Assembly (NCBI RefSeq): GCF_030733425.1
Contig: NZ_JASHIZ010000025.1
Span: forward strand, 1 to 64,000
Source: Roseovarius sp. MMSF_3350
Lineage (GTDB): Bacteria; Pseudomonadota; Alphaproteobacteria; Rhodobacterales; Rhodobacteraceae
Direction: 5' to 3'
DNA length: 64,000 nt
This document shows positions 1 through 8,560 of the stretch, in pieces. The notes beneath the pieces are model-generated. The model saw only the letters and a program-made list of their open reading frames with translations. It did no database searches and was not told the DNA's origin. Numbering within the stretch: the stretch's first letter is position 1; each line of letters starts with the position of its first letter. The position numbers were made by a program, and so were the translations under genes.

Positions 1-103
1 GCGGTCATGGGGCGGAAGATAGCTTGTGTGGCGGGGCGGGGGAAGGTGGGTTGCTTGCCGGGCCGGATGGTCTGCTATTCGGTGTGTGGTCAGATGGTGT
101 TAA

Positions 104-127
104 GGTGGGGTGGAACCCCACCCTACG
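104..127 (+). repeat. GTGGGT..ACCCACCCTACG family repeat, copy 1
   Basis: A short hairpin with 8-base arms (GGTGGGGT and ACCCCACC, loop GGA) followed by CTACG. The CACCCTACG end is shared with copies at 148-171, 56482-56503 and 57397-57418. It lies upstream of the predicted pyrB promoter. Function is unknown; it looks like a dispersed intergenic repeat. Confidence 0.6.
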
Positions 128-147
128 CGTGCGCGGCTGTTGTGGGT

Positions 148-171
148 GGTGGGTTGGGACCCCACCCTACG
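148..171 (+). repeat. GTGGGT..ACCCACCCTACG family repeat, copy 2
   Basis: Second, imperfect copy 20 bases after copy 1 and in the same orientation, ending in the same CCCCACCCTACG. The tandem pair occupies most of the space upstream of the pyrB promoter, and positions 1-103 show no supported gene. Confidence 0.55.
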
Positions 172-172
172 C

Positions 173-201
173 TTGCCCCGGCGTCCGGGCTTTCCTATAA
201 G
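173..201 (+). promoter_or_regulatory. Predicted sigma-70-type promoter of pyrB
   Basis: TTGCCC (173-178) and TATAAG (196-201) are separated by 17 bases. This would start transcription near 208, about 24 bases before the pyrB ATG. A weak GGAG lies at 221-224. No attenuator-like hairpin is visible between the promoter and the gene. Confidence 0.45.
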
Positions 202-231
202 CGCGCAGACAGTTGACGACGGAGCGGTGGC

Positions 232-1182
232 ATGGCTTTTCAACACGCGCATCTTCTGGGGATCGAACCCCTGGCGCCGTCGGATATCTCTACCCTGCTC
301 GATCTGTCGGACCGGTACGTGGACCTCAATAGGCGCGATCAGAAGCATGCCGATGCGCTGGCGGGGCTGACGCAAATCAACATGTTTTTCGAGAACTCCA
401 CCAGAACGCAGGCCAGTTTCGAGCTGGCGGGCAAGCGGCTGGGCGCGGATGTGATGAACATGGCGATGCAGGCCAGTTCCATCAAGAAAGGCGAGACGCT
501 GATCGACACGGCGATGACGCTGAACGCGATGCATCCCGACCTGCTGGTAGTGCGGCATCCGCAATCCGGAGCGGTAGACCTGTTGGCGCAGAAGGTGAAT
601 TGCGCGGTGCTGAACGCCGGAGACGGGCGGCATGAGCATCCCACCCAAGCGCTCCTGGATGCACTGACGATCCGGCGGGCGAAAGGCCGGCTGCATCGGC
701 TGAGCATCGCGATCTGCGGGGATATCGCGCATAGCCGCGTGGCGCGGTCGAACATCATCCTTCTGGGCAAAATGGAGAACCGCGTGCGGCTGGTGGGGCC
801 GTCGACGCTGATGCCGGCGGGGATTTCCGAATTCGGTGTCGAGGTGTTCGAGGACATGCGCGAAGGGCTGCGCGATGTGGATGTGGTGATGATGTTGCGC
901 CTGCAACGCGAGCGGATGGATGGCGGGTTCATTCCCAGTGAGCGGGAGTATTATCATCGCTACGGTTTGGATGCCGAGAAGCTGGGCCATGCCAAGGCGG
1001 ATGCCATTGTCATGCATCCCGGCCCGATGAACCGGGGTGTGGAAATCGACGGAGAGATCGCCGACGACATCAATCGCAGCGTGATCCAAGAACAGGTCGA
1101 GATGGGCGTGGCCGTGCGGATGGCGGCGATGGATCTGCTGGCGCGAAACCTGAGGGCGAAACCCAAGGAGGTGATGGCATGA
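232..1182 (+). CDS. pyrB: Aspartate carbamoyltransferase catalytic subunit
   Basis: Condenses carbamoyl phosphate with L-aspartate, the committed step of pyrimidine synthesis, in the cytoplasm. The 316-residue length is normal for the family. The carbamoyl-phosphate motif STRTQ is at residues 56-60, HPTQALLD at about 136-143, and the C-terminal HPGPMNRG is present. The start is the ATG after a GGAG-type site. The stop overlaps the next ATG (ATGA), so it probably heads an operon running to the dihydroorotase homologue and plsY. A degenerate dihydroorotase in the same operon suggests a PyrB/PyrC'-type complex as in Pseudomonas rather than a PyrI-regulated enzyme; that pairing is inference. Confidence 0.96.
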   Translation: MAFQHAHLLGIEPLAPSDISTLLDLSDRYVDLNRRDQKHADALAGLTQINMFFENSTRTQASFELAGKRLGADVMNMAMQASSIKKGETLIDTAMTLNAMHPDLLVVRHPQSGAVDLLAQKVNCAVLNAGDGRHEHPTQALLDALTIRRAKGRLHRLSIAICGDIAHSRVARSNIILLGKMENRVRLVGPSTLMPAGISEFGVEVFEDMREGLRDVDVVMMLRLQRERMDGGFIPSEREYYHRYGLDAEKLGHAKADAIVMHPGPMNRGVEIDGEIADDINRSVIQEQVEMGVAVRMAAMDLLARNLRAKPKEVMA

Positions 1183-1736
1183 GCGACCGGATCGAAATTC
1201 GCGAGAGCGAGAGCGGCGTGGTGCGCGTCTTTGACGTGGACCTGACCCGTGCGGAGGCCGAGACATTCAACCGGCGCAACGGAAGCTGGCCTTTGCAGGA
1301 GGCGCTGGGGGCCGAAAGCCTCGATCCGCATTACGTCGACCTGATGCAGGTCGAGGACCTGGAAGGGTATGGCCTGAGCCAGTACCTGGAGCAGGGGATG
1401 GGCGTCTCGTCGCACGACCTGGAAGACGCGCATGTGCTGATCGAGGGTCTGAAAGGCACGGTGCTGGTCGTCGGCTCGGGCGCCTTCGGCGGGCAGGCCC
1501 AAGTGCTGACGCCGCGCAAGCCGCTGCGGCTGGTGGCAACATTCAGCGAGGAGTCTTCCCCCGTGCAGTTCGAACCGCTGCCGAGCGCCGGGGCACAGGT
1601 GGCGCCCGCGCCGGAGGAGGCGCGGGAGACGGAGGTGAAGAAGAAATCGGATGCGGCGATGTCGGGCCGGGTGGCGATGATCGCGCTGCTTGTCCTGTTC
1701 GTTTTGACGGCTGCGGTTGTGTGGGTGGCTTCGTGA
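1179..1736 (+). CDS. C-terminally membrane-anchored hypothetical protein
   Basis: A 185-residue protein I do not recognise. The first 150 residues are soluble and acidic, followed by a charged linker (EVKKKSDAA) and one hydrophobic helix at about 164-184 that ends the protein. This is a tail-anchored layout with the bulk probably cytoplasmic. Its ATG overlaps the pyrB stop, and its own stop overlaps the next gene's GTG, so the genes are translationally coupled. The position between pyrB and the dihydroorotase homologue gives no direct clue to function. Confidence 0.8.
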   Translation: MSDRIEIRESESGVVRVFDVDLTRAEAETFNRRNGSWPLQEALGAESLDPHYVDLMQVEDLEGYGLSQYLEQGMGVSSHDLEDAHVLIEGLKGTVLVVGSGAFGGQAQVLTPRKPLRLVATFSEESSPVQFEPLPSAGAQVAPAPEEARETEVKKKSDAAMSGRVAMIALLVLFVLTAAVVWVAS

Positions 1737-2179
1737 GCGACACGCGTTCCGTCATGGTGCCGGCGACGGAACTTGAATTCGAAGAGCGGTTTGTGCAAAG
1801 TTTTCACCCCGACCACACGGCTTATTGGCGTGGTCACGCGTGGATGGCCGCGGGCGCGATGGCGCTGGGCATGGTGATCCTGTGGGCCATCGGCAATCCG
1901 CATGTCTGGACTGGTGCCGTGGGCGGGCTGGCCGCAATCGCGGTACGCGCCGGGTACCTGGCGTCGGACGAGATGAAGGCGCGGTGGGATTTGACCGACC
2001 GGCGCGTGCTGGGCCCCTTGGGCAAGCAGGCGTGGTTGCGGGATATAGCGCGGGTGCGGGTGCTGGGCTCGGCGGTGCAGTTAGTTACCACCCGCGGCGA
2101 CAAGCACCTGATGAAATACCGGGCGGATCGGGACGCGGTGAGGGTGCGGATCGAGCGAGCGATGGCTGGGACGCAATGA
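1733..2179 (+). CDS. Membrane protein with PH-like domain (YdbS-like), hypothetical
   Basis: The start is taken as GTG 1733, overlapping the upstream TGA (GTGA); an in-frame ATG at 1721 would extend it by four residues. The roughly 148-residue product has two hydrophobic segments (about residues 37-75) followed by a compact region containing LTDRRVLG, which resembles the bacterial PH/YdbS pattern in which a membrane hairpin precedes a beta-rich domain. It is coupled by ATGA overlap to a second protein of similar plan (2176-2712). No enzymatic motif is visible; assignment to the PH fold is inference from pattern. Confidence 0.7.
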   Translation: MSDTRSVMVPATELEFEERFVQSFHPDHTAYWRGHAWMAAGAMALGMVILWAIGNPHVWTGAVGGLAAIAVRAGYLASDEMKARWDLTDRRVLGPLGKQAWLRDIARVRVLGSAVQLVTTRGDKHLMKYRADRDAVRVRIERAMAGTQ

Positions 2180-2712
2180 TGAGTGCGGGAGAAGACGAAT
2201 GGGACGCAATTCTCTCGCCGGATGAGAGGATCCTCTGGCAAGGGCGGCCGGGAACGGGACTGGCTTTCGACATGAAAAACGCGAAAGAGTTTCTGCCCGG
2301 CGCCTTGTCTATGGGTTTCTCAATCGTCTGGATGCGTGCGACACGGGATGGCGCGACCGAAATGCAGATTATAGGCTTGCTGCTGTTTCTGGCGGGCTTG
2401 TACCAGTTGTTTTTCGCACCTTTTTTTCGTGGCTATTTGCGACGCGCGTGCACCTTCTACACCCTCACCGACAAGCGCGCATTCGTTGCGGTCGATCACC
2501 CACTGATCGGCAGGTCCCTGAAATCGTACAAAATCGGCCCGGAAACGTCGCTGGACTTCCAGCCTGGACCATACGCGTCCATCTACTTTGCGACCGAAGT
2601 CGAACAGGGACACGAAAGCACAAGGGCGCGCCGGATCGGTTTCGAGAACCTGAAGGAGGGAGAGGCGGTGTTCGGCATGATGGGGCAAGTACAGCAGGGA
2701 CGGGCGCCATGA
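2176..2712 (+). CDS. Second PH-like membrane protein, hypothetical
   Basis: 178 residues starting at the ATG that overlaps the upstream stop. It opens with ILSPDERILWQGRP, typical of bacterial PH-domain proteins of the YdbS/YdbT type. Two hydrophobic stretches follow (about 40-80), then FYTLTDKRAFV, the usual first strand of the domain. It probably works with the preceding gene at the inner membrane. A gap of 82 bases separates it from the dihydroorotase homologue, which has its own ribosome-binding site. Confidence 0.75.
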   Translation: MMSAGEDEWDAILSPDERILWQGRPGTGLAFDMKNAKEFLPGALSMGFSIVWMRATRDGATEMQIIGLLLFLAGLYQLFFAPFFRGYLRRACTFYTLTDKRAFVAVDHPLIGRSLKSYKIGPETSLDFQPGPYASIYFATEVEQGHESTRARRIGFENLKEGEAVFGMMGQVQQGRAP

Positions 2713-2794
2713 GTAGGAGCATCGGCTTGTCAGGGCACCGGTCCGGCTTGGGATGGCTGCGCAAAGCAGGGCCGGCGCAGGGAGAGCGGATAAG

Positions 2795-4081
2795 ATGACG
2801 CAAGTGCTGTTCGAGAATGCCCGGCTGGTCGATCCCGAGGCGGGAGAGGTGACCGAGGGCTGGCTTCTGGTCGAGGATGGTCGCATCACGGCCCGTGGAT
2901 GCGAGGCCGCGGCGCCGCGGGCGGACAAGCGGGTGGATTGCGGTGGCAAATTCCTGGCGCCGGGCATGGTGGACTTGGGCGTCAAGGTCTGCGAACCGGG
3001 GGAGCGACACAAGGAAAGTTACCGCAGCGCCGGCGCCGCGGCGGCGGCGGGTGGCGTGACGACGATGATAACCCGGCCTGACACTCTGCCTGCGATCGAC
3101 AACCCGGAAACACTGGAATTCGTCGCCCGCCGCGCCAACGAGGCGGCGCCGGTGAACGTGCTTCCCATGGCCGCGCTGACCAAGGGCCGCGAAGGGCGCG
3201 AGATGACCGAGATCGGTTTTCTGATGGATGCCGGTGCGGTGGCCTTTACCGATTGCGATCACGTGGTGCGTGACAACAAGGTGCTCAGCCGGGCGCTGAC
3301 CTATGCGCGCAGCCTAGGCGCGCTGGTCATCGGGCATGTGCAGGATCCGGGGCTGAGCGCCGGGGCGGCGGCGACGAGCGGTAAGTTCGCCTCGCTCAGG
3401 GGATTGCCGGGTGTCGGCACGGTGGCCGAGCGCATGGGACTGGAGCGCGACCTGGCGCTGGTCGAGGCCACGGGCGCGCGCTATCACGCGGATCAGATCA
3501 CCACGGCGGCAAGCCTGCCTGCATTGGAGCGCGCCCGCGCGACGAGACTGGACGTGACCGCCGGCACGTCGATCCATCACCTGACATTGAACGAGCTGGA
3601 CGTGGCGGACTATCGCACCTTCTTCAAGGTCAAACCTCCGCTGCGGTCCGAGGACGATCGCCGCGCCATGGTCGAGGCCGTGCGCGACGGCAGCATCGAC
3701 ATCATAGGCTCGATGCACACGCCGCAGGATGAGGAATCCAAGCGTCTGCCCTTCGAGGAAGCGGCCAGTGGGGCGGTGGGGCTGGAAACCCTGCTGCCGG
3801 CGGCGCTGCGGCTCTACCATGCCGGGGAGTTGGACCTGCCCACGCTCTTTCGGGCGCTGGCGTTGAACCCGGCCAAGCGGCTGGGGCTGGAATCCGGGCG
3901 ACTGGCCGAGGGCGCCCCTGCGGACCTGGTACTTTTCGATGCAAACGTGCCTTTCGTGCTGGACCGGTGGACGCTGCGCTCGAAATCGAAGAATACCCCG
4001 TTTGACGGCCAACGATTGCAGGGTAGGGTTCTTTCGACCTATGTCGCCGGGGAAGTGGTTTTCGAGAGCATAAATGCCTGA
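2795..4081 (+). CDS. pyrC: Dihydroorotase homologue lacking metal-site residues (PyrC'/PyrX type)
   Basis: A 428-residue amidohydrolase-family protein. The start is ATG 2795 (MTQVLFEN), just after GGGAGAGCGG; an earlier in-frame ATG at 2753 has no such site. The overall pattern is type I dihydroorotase (CEPGERHKE, KVKPPLRSEDDRRAM). However, the metal motif DxHxH reads D-L-G-V-K at residues 60-64, and the catalytic Asp of the usual DHAP motif is Met307 in GSMHTPQ. Other ligands (GHVQDPG, HHLTLNE) are kept. Losing both HxH histidines and the Asp makes catalysis unlikely. Pseudomonas PyrC' is a known inactive homologue that supports PyrB assembly, and that role is the best guess here. An active PyrC should be encoded elsewhere. 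Confidence 0.85.
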   Translation: MTQVLFENARLVDPEAGEVTEGWLLVEDGRITARGCEAAAPRADKRVDCGGKFLAPGMVDLGVKVCEPGERHKESYRSAGAAAAAGGVTTMITRPDTLPAIDNPETLEFVARRANEAAPVNVLPMAALTKGREGREMTEIGFLMDAGAVAFTDCDHVVRDNKVLSRALTYARSLGALVIGHVQDPGLSAGAAATSGKFASLRGLPGVGTVAERMGLERDLALVEATGARYHADQITTAASLPALERARATRLDVTAGTSIHHLTLNELDVADYRTFFKVKPPLRSEDDRRAMVEAVRDGSIDIIGSMHTPQDEESKRLPFEEAASGAVGLETLLPAALRLYHAGELDLPTLFRALALNPAKRLGLESGRLAEGAPADLVLFDANVPFVLDRWTLRSKSKNTPFDGQRLQGRVLSTYVAGEVVFESINA

Positions 4082-4679
4082 TTTCAATTCGACTCTGACG
4101 GTTCTCGCCCTGTGGAGCGTGATCGGTTACCTGCTTGGGTCAATCCCGTTCGGAATGGTGGTGGCCCGCGTGCTGGGCCTTGGCAACCTGCGCAATATCG
4201 GCTCGGGCAATATCGGCGCCACCAACGTGTTGCGCACTGGGAACAAGCTGGGGGCGGCGGCGACGCTGATCCTGGACGGTGGCAAGGGCGCCGCGGCGGT
4301 GCTGTTGGCACGGACCATGGCTGGCGAGGATGCCGCGCAATTGGCGGGGCTCGCCGCCTTTGCCGGGCATTGCTACCCGGTGTGGCTCTCGTTCCGAGGC
4401 GGCAAGGGTGTGGCAACGTTCCTGGGCATCCTGCTGGCGCTTGCCTGGCCGGTGGGTTTGGCCTGTTGCCTGAGCTGGCTGGTTGCGGCGGCGGTGACCC
4501 GGATTTCCAGCATGGCGGCGATCTACATGGCGGCGCTGTCGACGATCTGGATAGTGTTCCTGGGCTACAGGGAACTGTTCGTGCTGGGCATTGTTCTGAC
4601 GCTGTTCATCTTTCTCCGCCACGCCGCCAATATCCGGCGGTTGAAGGATGGGACGGAGCCGAAGATCGGCCAGAAATGA
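4074..4679 (+). CDS. plsY: Glycerol-3-phosphate acyltransferase PlsY
   Basis: Transfers the acyl group from acyl phosphate to glycerol-3-phosphate at the inner membrane, the first step of phospholipid synthesis. The 201-residue, five-helix protein carries the family's loop motifs: GSIPFGMVVAR near the N terminus, GSGNIGATNVLR, DGGKGA, and WLSFRGGKGVAT. Its ATG lies inside the end of the upstream gene (8-base overlap), so it is translated from the pyr operon message. The next gene, gshA, converges on it. Confidence 0.95.
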   Translation: MPDFNSTLTVLALWSVIGYLLGSIPFGMVVARVLGLGNLRNIGSGNIGATNVLRTGNKLGAAATLILDGGKGAAAVLLARTMAGEDAAQLAGLAAFAGHCYPVWLSFRGGKGVATFLGILLALAWPVGLACCLSWLVAAAVTRISSMAAIYMAALSTIWIVFLGYRELFVLGIVLTLFIFLRHAANIRRLKDGTEPKIGQK

Positions 4680-4815
4680 CGCTGGGCGCGCGGTGATCGG
4701 CAGGCGCCGCTATTTGCCGAGGAAGAGCGGCCTTGCGCAGAATCCCAGGCCAAATGTGCTTGCCGATAGGCGAGAAGGACGCCGTATCGGGGCGGCCTTT
4801 TCTTTAGAGCAGTAG

Positions 4816-4836
4816 GCCCCGGGTCAAGCCCGGGGC
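4816..4836. repeat. GTCCCGGG-TCAAG-CCCGGGAC family hairpin, copy 1
   Basis: Eight-base GC arms GCCCCGGG and CCCGGGGC around TCAAG, in the 169-base gap between convergent plsY and gshA. It belongs to the family also seen at 47860, 47897, 56395 and 57541. Here it could act as a bidirectional transcription stop, but no clear T-run follows on either strand. Confidence 0.7.
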
Positions 4837-4848
4837 GGAATGGCCGCA

Positions 4849-6219
4849 TCAGTAGCTGAAGTCTTCGTAGATTTGGGTCAGGTCGCCGTTCCAGGCGCCG
4901 TGATAGCGATCGAGCAGTTCGTCGGCGGGCACGCGGCCGGACTCTACGCTTTCCTGGAGCGCGTTCAGGAAATGGGTCTCATCGGGGACCATGCCGCCGG
5001 CGCCGGGGCGGGCGCGGGCCTTGAGGCCGTACTGTGCTATGGAAAGGACCTCGCGGGCGAGATCGTGCATTGAGATGTTGCCGACCTTTGCGTCGAGTGC
5101 CTGTTCGCTGGCGGCGACGCGTAGGGTCTCGCGGGTCTCGGCATCCCAGCCCTTGGCCACGTCCCACGCCGCGTCGAGTGCGGACTGGTCATACATCAGG
5201 CCCACCCAGAAGGCGGGCAAGGCGCAGAGCCGCCGCCACGGGCCGCCATCCGCGCCACGCATTTCCATGAATTTCTTGATCCGCGCCTCGGGGAAGATGG
5301 TCGTGAGGTGGTCGGCCCAGTCGCTGAGCGTGGGCGTCTCGCCGGGCAGAGCGGGCAGTTCGCCCTTGAGAAAGTCGCGGAAGGACTGGCCGAGCGCATC
5401 GATATACTGTCCGTCGCGGTAGACGAAATACATCGGTACATCGAGGGCGTACTGCGCATAACGCTCGAAGCCGAAGCCGTCCTCGAAGACGAAGGGCAGC
5501 ATCCCGGTGCGATCGGCGTCGAGGTCGCGCCAGACGCGGGAGCGCCAGGATTTGTGGCCGTTGGGCCGACCGTCGAGGAAGGGCGAATTGGCGAAAAGCG
5601 CGGTGGCGACGGGTTGCAGCGCGAGCGCCACGCGCAGTTTCTGCACCATGTCGGCCTCGGACGCGAAATCGAGATTGACCTGAACGGTGCAGGTGCGGCG
5701 CATCATGGTCTGGCCCATCGTGCCGACCTTCTGCATGTAGGCGTCCATGAGCTTGTAGCGGCCCTTGGGCATCATCGGCATGTCTTCGTGCCGCCAGATC
5801 GGGGCGGCGCCAAGGCCGATGAAGCCGACCCCGACCTTGTCGGCCACGTCCTTGACCTCGGCCAGGTGTACGTTCACTTCGTCGCAGGTGTGGTGGATCG
5901 TCTCTACGGGAGCGCCTGAGAGTTCAAGCTGACCGCCGGGTTCAAGGCTGACATTGGCACCGTCCTTTTCCAGGCCGATCAGGTTGTCGCCTTCCATGAT
6001 CGGCGACCAGCCGTGCTTGTCGCGCAGCCCTTCGAGCACGGCGCGGACGCTGCGCTCGCCGTCATAGGGAATGGGCTTGAGCGTATCCTTGCAATAGCCG
6101 AATTTCTCGTGCTCGGTGCCGATGCGCCACGCGTCGCGCGGCTTGCAGCCGCTTTCGAGATAACCTGCCAGTTGGACCTCGGACTCCACCGGGCCGCCGC
6201 CGGATTGGGGGATGGACAT
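4849..6219 (-). CDS. gshA: Glutamate-cysteine ligase, plant/alphaproteobacterial type
   Basis: ATP-dependent ligation of glutamate and cysteine, the first step of glutathione synthesis. The 456 residues match the GCS2/plant-type ligase length. Family hallmarks include GTEHEKFGY near residue 35, the EPGGQLELSGAP segment near 100, and MRRTCTVQVNLDF near 175. AGGA lies 8 bases before the ATG. It stands alone on the minus strand with rsmE and a small membrane protein upstream in the same direction, a common roseobacter arrangement. Confidence 0.93.
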   Translation of the reverse strand: MSIPQSGGGPVESEVQLAGYLESGCKPRDAWRIGTEHEKFGYCKDTLKPIPYDGERSVRAVLEGLRDKHGWSPIMEGDNLIGLEKDGANVSLEPGGQLELSGAPVETIHHTCDEVNVHLAEVKDVADKVGVGFIGLGAAPIWRHEDMPMMPKGRYKLMDAYMQKVGTMGQTMMRRTCTVQVNLDFASEADMVQKLRVALALQPVATALFANSPFLDGRPNGHKSWRSRVWRDLDADRTGMLPFVFEDGFGFERYAQYALDVPMYFVYRDGQYIDALGQSFRDFLKGELPALPGETPTLSDWADHLTTIFPEARIKKFMEMRGADGGPWRRLCALPAFWVGLMYDQSALDAAWDVAKGWDAETRETLRVAASEQALDAKVGNISMHDLAREVLSIAQYGLKARARPGAGGMVPDETHFLNALQESVESGRVPADELLDRYHGAWNGDLTQIYEDFSY

Positions 6220-6282
6220 GAAGACTTTTCCTGCGTTGCGCGCGAACTTGGGAGAGAGGCTTGGCCCGAATGGACGGGGGTG

Positions 6283-6795
6283 TCAATGCAGCCGATTGGA
6301 GTAGGTTGACCAGACGGTGACGGTGTCGCGATCTTGTGACGAGAGCGCCGCGAGCATTTTCTGGACCCGAAGGCCAGGCAGCGTGGCGAAGGCGTCGAAC
6401 AGCATATCGGCCCCTTCTGCCGTTACCGGGATCATCAGGGCAGGCTGGCCGGGTTGGTGAAGGCCCCAATGCGCGGGCTTGGCGGCGTGGTCAAGCGTGA
6501 GGCGGGACATCTCGGCCAGGTCGACGGTGCCTCCGGTGAGCGGTCCGAAATAGGTGACGCGGCCCTCATCCACCTGGACGATGCCCGGCCCGCCGCTGGC
6601 GCCGCGGAAGCGGGCACGTTGCAGACCGATGAAGCCGAGAGCCGCGCCGATCGGCAGAAGCGCGTATCCGACCCAGGACAGGATGCCGACAAAGCCGAGC
6701 GACCACCATGCACCAAGGGCGATGACGCCCGCACCGATCAGCACCTCGCGCCAGCGCGTGAGGCTTGCGGCCGCTTCCGGGCGGATGAAGCTCAT
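6283..6795 (-). CDS. Inner-membrane hypothetical protein following rsmE
   Basis: A 170-residue protein. The start is ATG 6795, overlapping the rsmE stop (ATGA). Two adjacent hydrophobic helices at about residues 18-55 (GAGVIALGAWWSLGFVGIL, then WVGYALLPIGAALGFIGL) are followed by a cytoplasmic-looking domain with a VDEGRVTYFGP strand. I know no named function; homologues at this position in roseobacters are generally annotated as hypothetical. Coupling to rsmE suggests co-expression only. Confidence 0.8.
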   Translation of the reverse strand: MSFIRPEAAASLTRWREVLIGAGVIALGAWWSLGFVGILSWVGYALLPIGAALGFIGLQRARFRGASGGPGIVQVDEGRVTYFGPLTGGTVDLAEMSRLTLDHAAKPAHWGLHQPGQPALMIPVTAEGADMLFDAFATLPGLRVQKMLAALSSQDRDTVTVWSTYSNRLH

Positions 6796-7520
6796 GCCCA
6801 GTCTCCGAAGCGCTGTTGCCAAACTGTCATGGCGGCGACGGCGGCGGTGTCGGCGCGCAGGATGCGCGGGCCGAGGGACGTGGGATGTGAGAAGGGCAAG
6901 CCGAGGAGGCGGACGCGTTCGGTGTCGGAAAAGCCGCCCTCGGGGCCGATGAGGATGGCCCATGGGGCCGCTCGTCCTTCTTGGCGGATGACCTCGCTTG
7001 CGCCGGCGAGCGCCTCGTCGCAGAACATAAGCTGGCGAGTCTCGGGCCAGTTGGCGAGCAGGCGGTCGAGCTTTTGCAAGTCAGTTACCTCGGGCACGAA
7101 GGTGCCGCCGCATTGCTCTGCGGCCTCGACGGCGTGGGCTTGCAGGCGGTCCTGGCGGATGCGTTCGGAATTGGTGAAGTCGGTCTGGACGGGGATGATC
7201 CGGGCCGCGCCCATCTCGGCGGCTTTCTCGACGATGAAGTCGGTGCGGGCCTTCTTGATCGGGGCGAAAAGCAACCAGAGGTCGGGCGGGTCTTGCTGAG
7301 GGCGGGTCTGGCGCTCGACGTTCAGCAGGCCTTTGCGCTTGCCCGCCTCGGCTACGGTGGCGCGCCACTCTCCGTCGTGCCCATTGAAGAGCAGGACGGC
7401 GTCGCCCGCGCCTTGCCGCATGACCCCGAAAAGATAATGCGCCTGATCGCGATCCAGAGGAACCGTTTGCCCTTCCCCGAGAGGGTGCACTACATAAAGC
7501 CTGATCTTTGCAGTCGACAT
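6792..7520 (-). CDS. rsmE: 16S rRNA (uracil-1498-N3)-methyltransferase
   Basis: SPOUT-family enzyme that methylates U1498 of 16S rRNA using S-adenosylmethionine. The 242 residues match the family. The C-terminal SAM-binding knot signature LIGPEGGFSDTE is present, as is GARIIPVQTDFTNSER in the middle. Its ATG is only 11 bases from the divergent ubiA start, so the two promoters must overlap or lie within the opposite gene. Confidence 0.94.
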   Translation of the reverse strand: MSTAKIRLYVVHPLGEGQTVPLDRDQAHYLFGVMRQGAGDAVLLFNGHDGEWRATVAEAGKRKGLLNVERQTRPQQDPPDLWLLFAPIKKARTDFIVEKAAEMGAARIIPVQTDFTNSERIRQDRLQAHAVEAAEQCGGTFVPEVTDLQKLDRLLANWPETRQLMFCDEALAGASEVIRQEGRAAPWAILIGPEGGFSDTERVRLLGLPFSHPTSLGPRILRADTAAVAAMTVWQQRFGDWA

Positions 7521-7531
7521 GGGGCCAACAT

Positions 7532-8497
7532 ATGACCGGACCGAACCAGACGCCAGATGCGACCGGAGAGGTGGCCGATGCGGTCAAGGGCAACTGGGTG
7601 GATCGATCGGCCCCGGCGTGGAGTCGGCCCTATCTGCGGCTGAGCCGGGCGGACCGGCCGATCGGGACGTGGCTTCTGCTGTTGCCGTGCTGGTGGGGGC
7701 TGCTGTTGTCGATGCTGCATGACGGGCGCGCCACCTGGCACGACCTGTGGATATTCGCGGGCTGCGGGATTGGCGCGTTCCTTATGCGGGGCGCTGGGTG
7801 CACGTGGAACGATATCACCGACCGCCATATCGACGGGTCCGTTTCGCGCACCGCGTCGCGGCCCATCCCCTCGGGGCAGGTGAGCGTGATGCAGGCGCTG
7901 GCTTGGCTGGTGGCGCAGGCGCTGGTGGCGTTCTGCATCCTTTTGACCTTCAACATGGCGGCGATCACCCTTGGGATCATTTCGCTGGCGCCGGTGTGCA
8001 TCTATCCCTTTGCCAAGCGGTTCACGTGGTGGCCGCAGATCTTTCTTGGCCTCGCGTTCAACTGGGGTGCGCTGCTGGCGTGGACGGCGCATAGCGGTCG
8101 GCTGGAATGGCCGGCGGTTGTCCTTTACCTCGCCGGGATCGGCTGGACGCTGTTCTACGACACGATCTATGCCCAGCAGGACGCCGAGGACGACGCGCTG
8201 ATCGGCGTGAAATCCACCGCCAGGCTGTTCGCGGAGCGCACGCCGGTCTGGCTTCAGCGGTTCCTGATCGGGTCTGTCAGCCTGATGGCCTTCGCTGTGA
8301 TCGGTGCGGCGGTGGGCGGCTCGGCCCTGGCCGTGCTGGTGGCACTGATCGGTCCGTGGGCATTCGGCTGGCACATGTTCTGGCAACTCAGGCAGTTCGA
8401 CATGCAGGACGATTCCACATTGTTGCGACTCTTCCGGTCGAACCGGGATGCGGGCCTGCTACCCCTGCCGTTTTTCGCCGCAGCCTTGTTCGTTTGA
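7532..8497 (+). CDS. ubiA: 4-hydroxybenzoate polyprenyltransferase
   Basis: Integral membrane enzyme that attaches the polyprenyl tail to 4-hydroxybenzoate in ubiquinone synthesis. From ATG 7532 (MTGPNQTP) it is 321 residues with about eight hydrophobic helices. Both Mg-binding aspartate motifs are visible: NDITDRHIDG, and YDTIYAQQDAEDD followed by IGVKSTA. An in-frame ATG at 7508 would lie within the rsmE coding region and is less likely. Confidence 0.94.
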   Translation: MTGPNQTPDATGEVADAVKGNWVDRSAPAWSRPYLRLSRADRPIGTWLLLLPCWWGLLLSMLHDGRATWHDLWIFAGCGIGAFLMRGAGCTWNDITDRHIDGSVSRTASRPIPSGQVSVMQALAWLVAQALVAFCILLTFNMAAITLGIISLAPVCIYPFAKRFTWWPQIFLGLAFNWGALLAWTAHSGRLEWPAVVLYLAGIGWTLFYDTIYAQQDAEDDALIGVKSTARLFAERTPVWLQRFLIGSVSLMAFAVIGAAVGGSALAVLVALIGPWAFGWHMFWQLRQFDMQDDSTLLRLFRSNRDAGLLPLPFFAAALFV

Positions 8498-8560
8498 TTG
8501 CACTCGGGGACCGTGGGGCATAAATAGGCCGGGTGGTAAACAACGGCGAGCCAACGGTTC

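Noticed and set aside
7..216. 69-residue frame at the window start
   Set aside because: It reads through the GTGGGT repeats and the pyrB promoter and has no recognisable features.
100..1266. A 388-residue open frame on the minus strand across pyrB
   Set aside because: It is the antisense of a confident pyrB; the translation is His/Arg/Gln-rich and has no motif. Such frames are common in GC-rich DNA.
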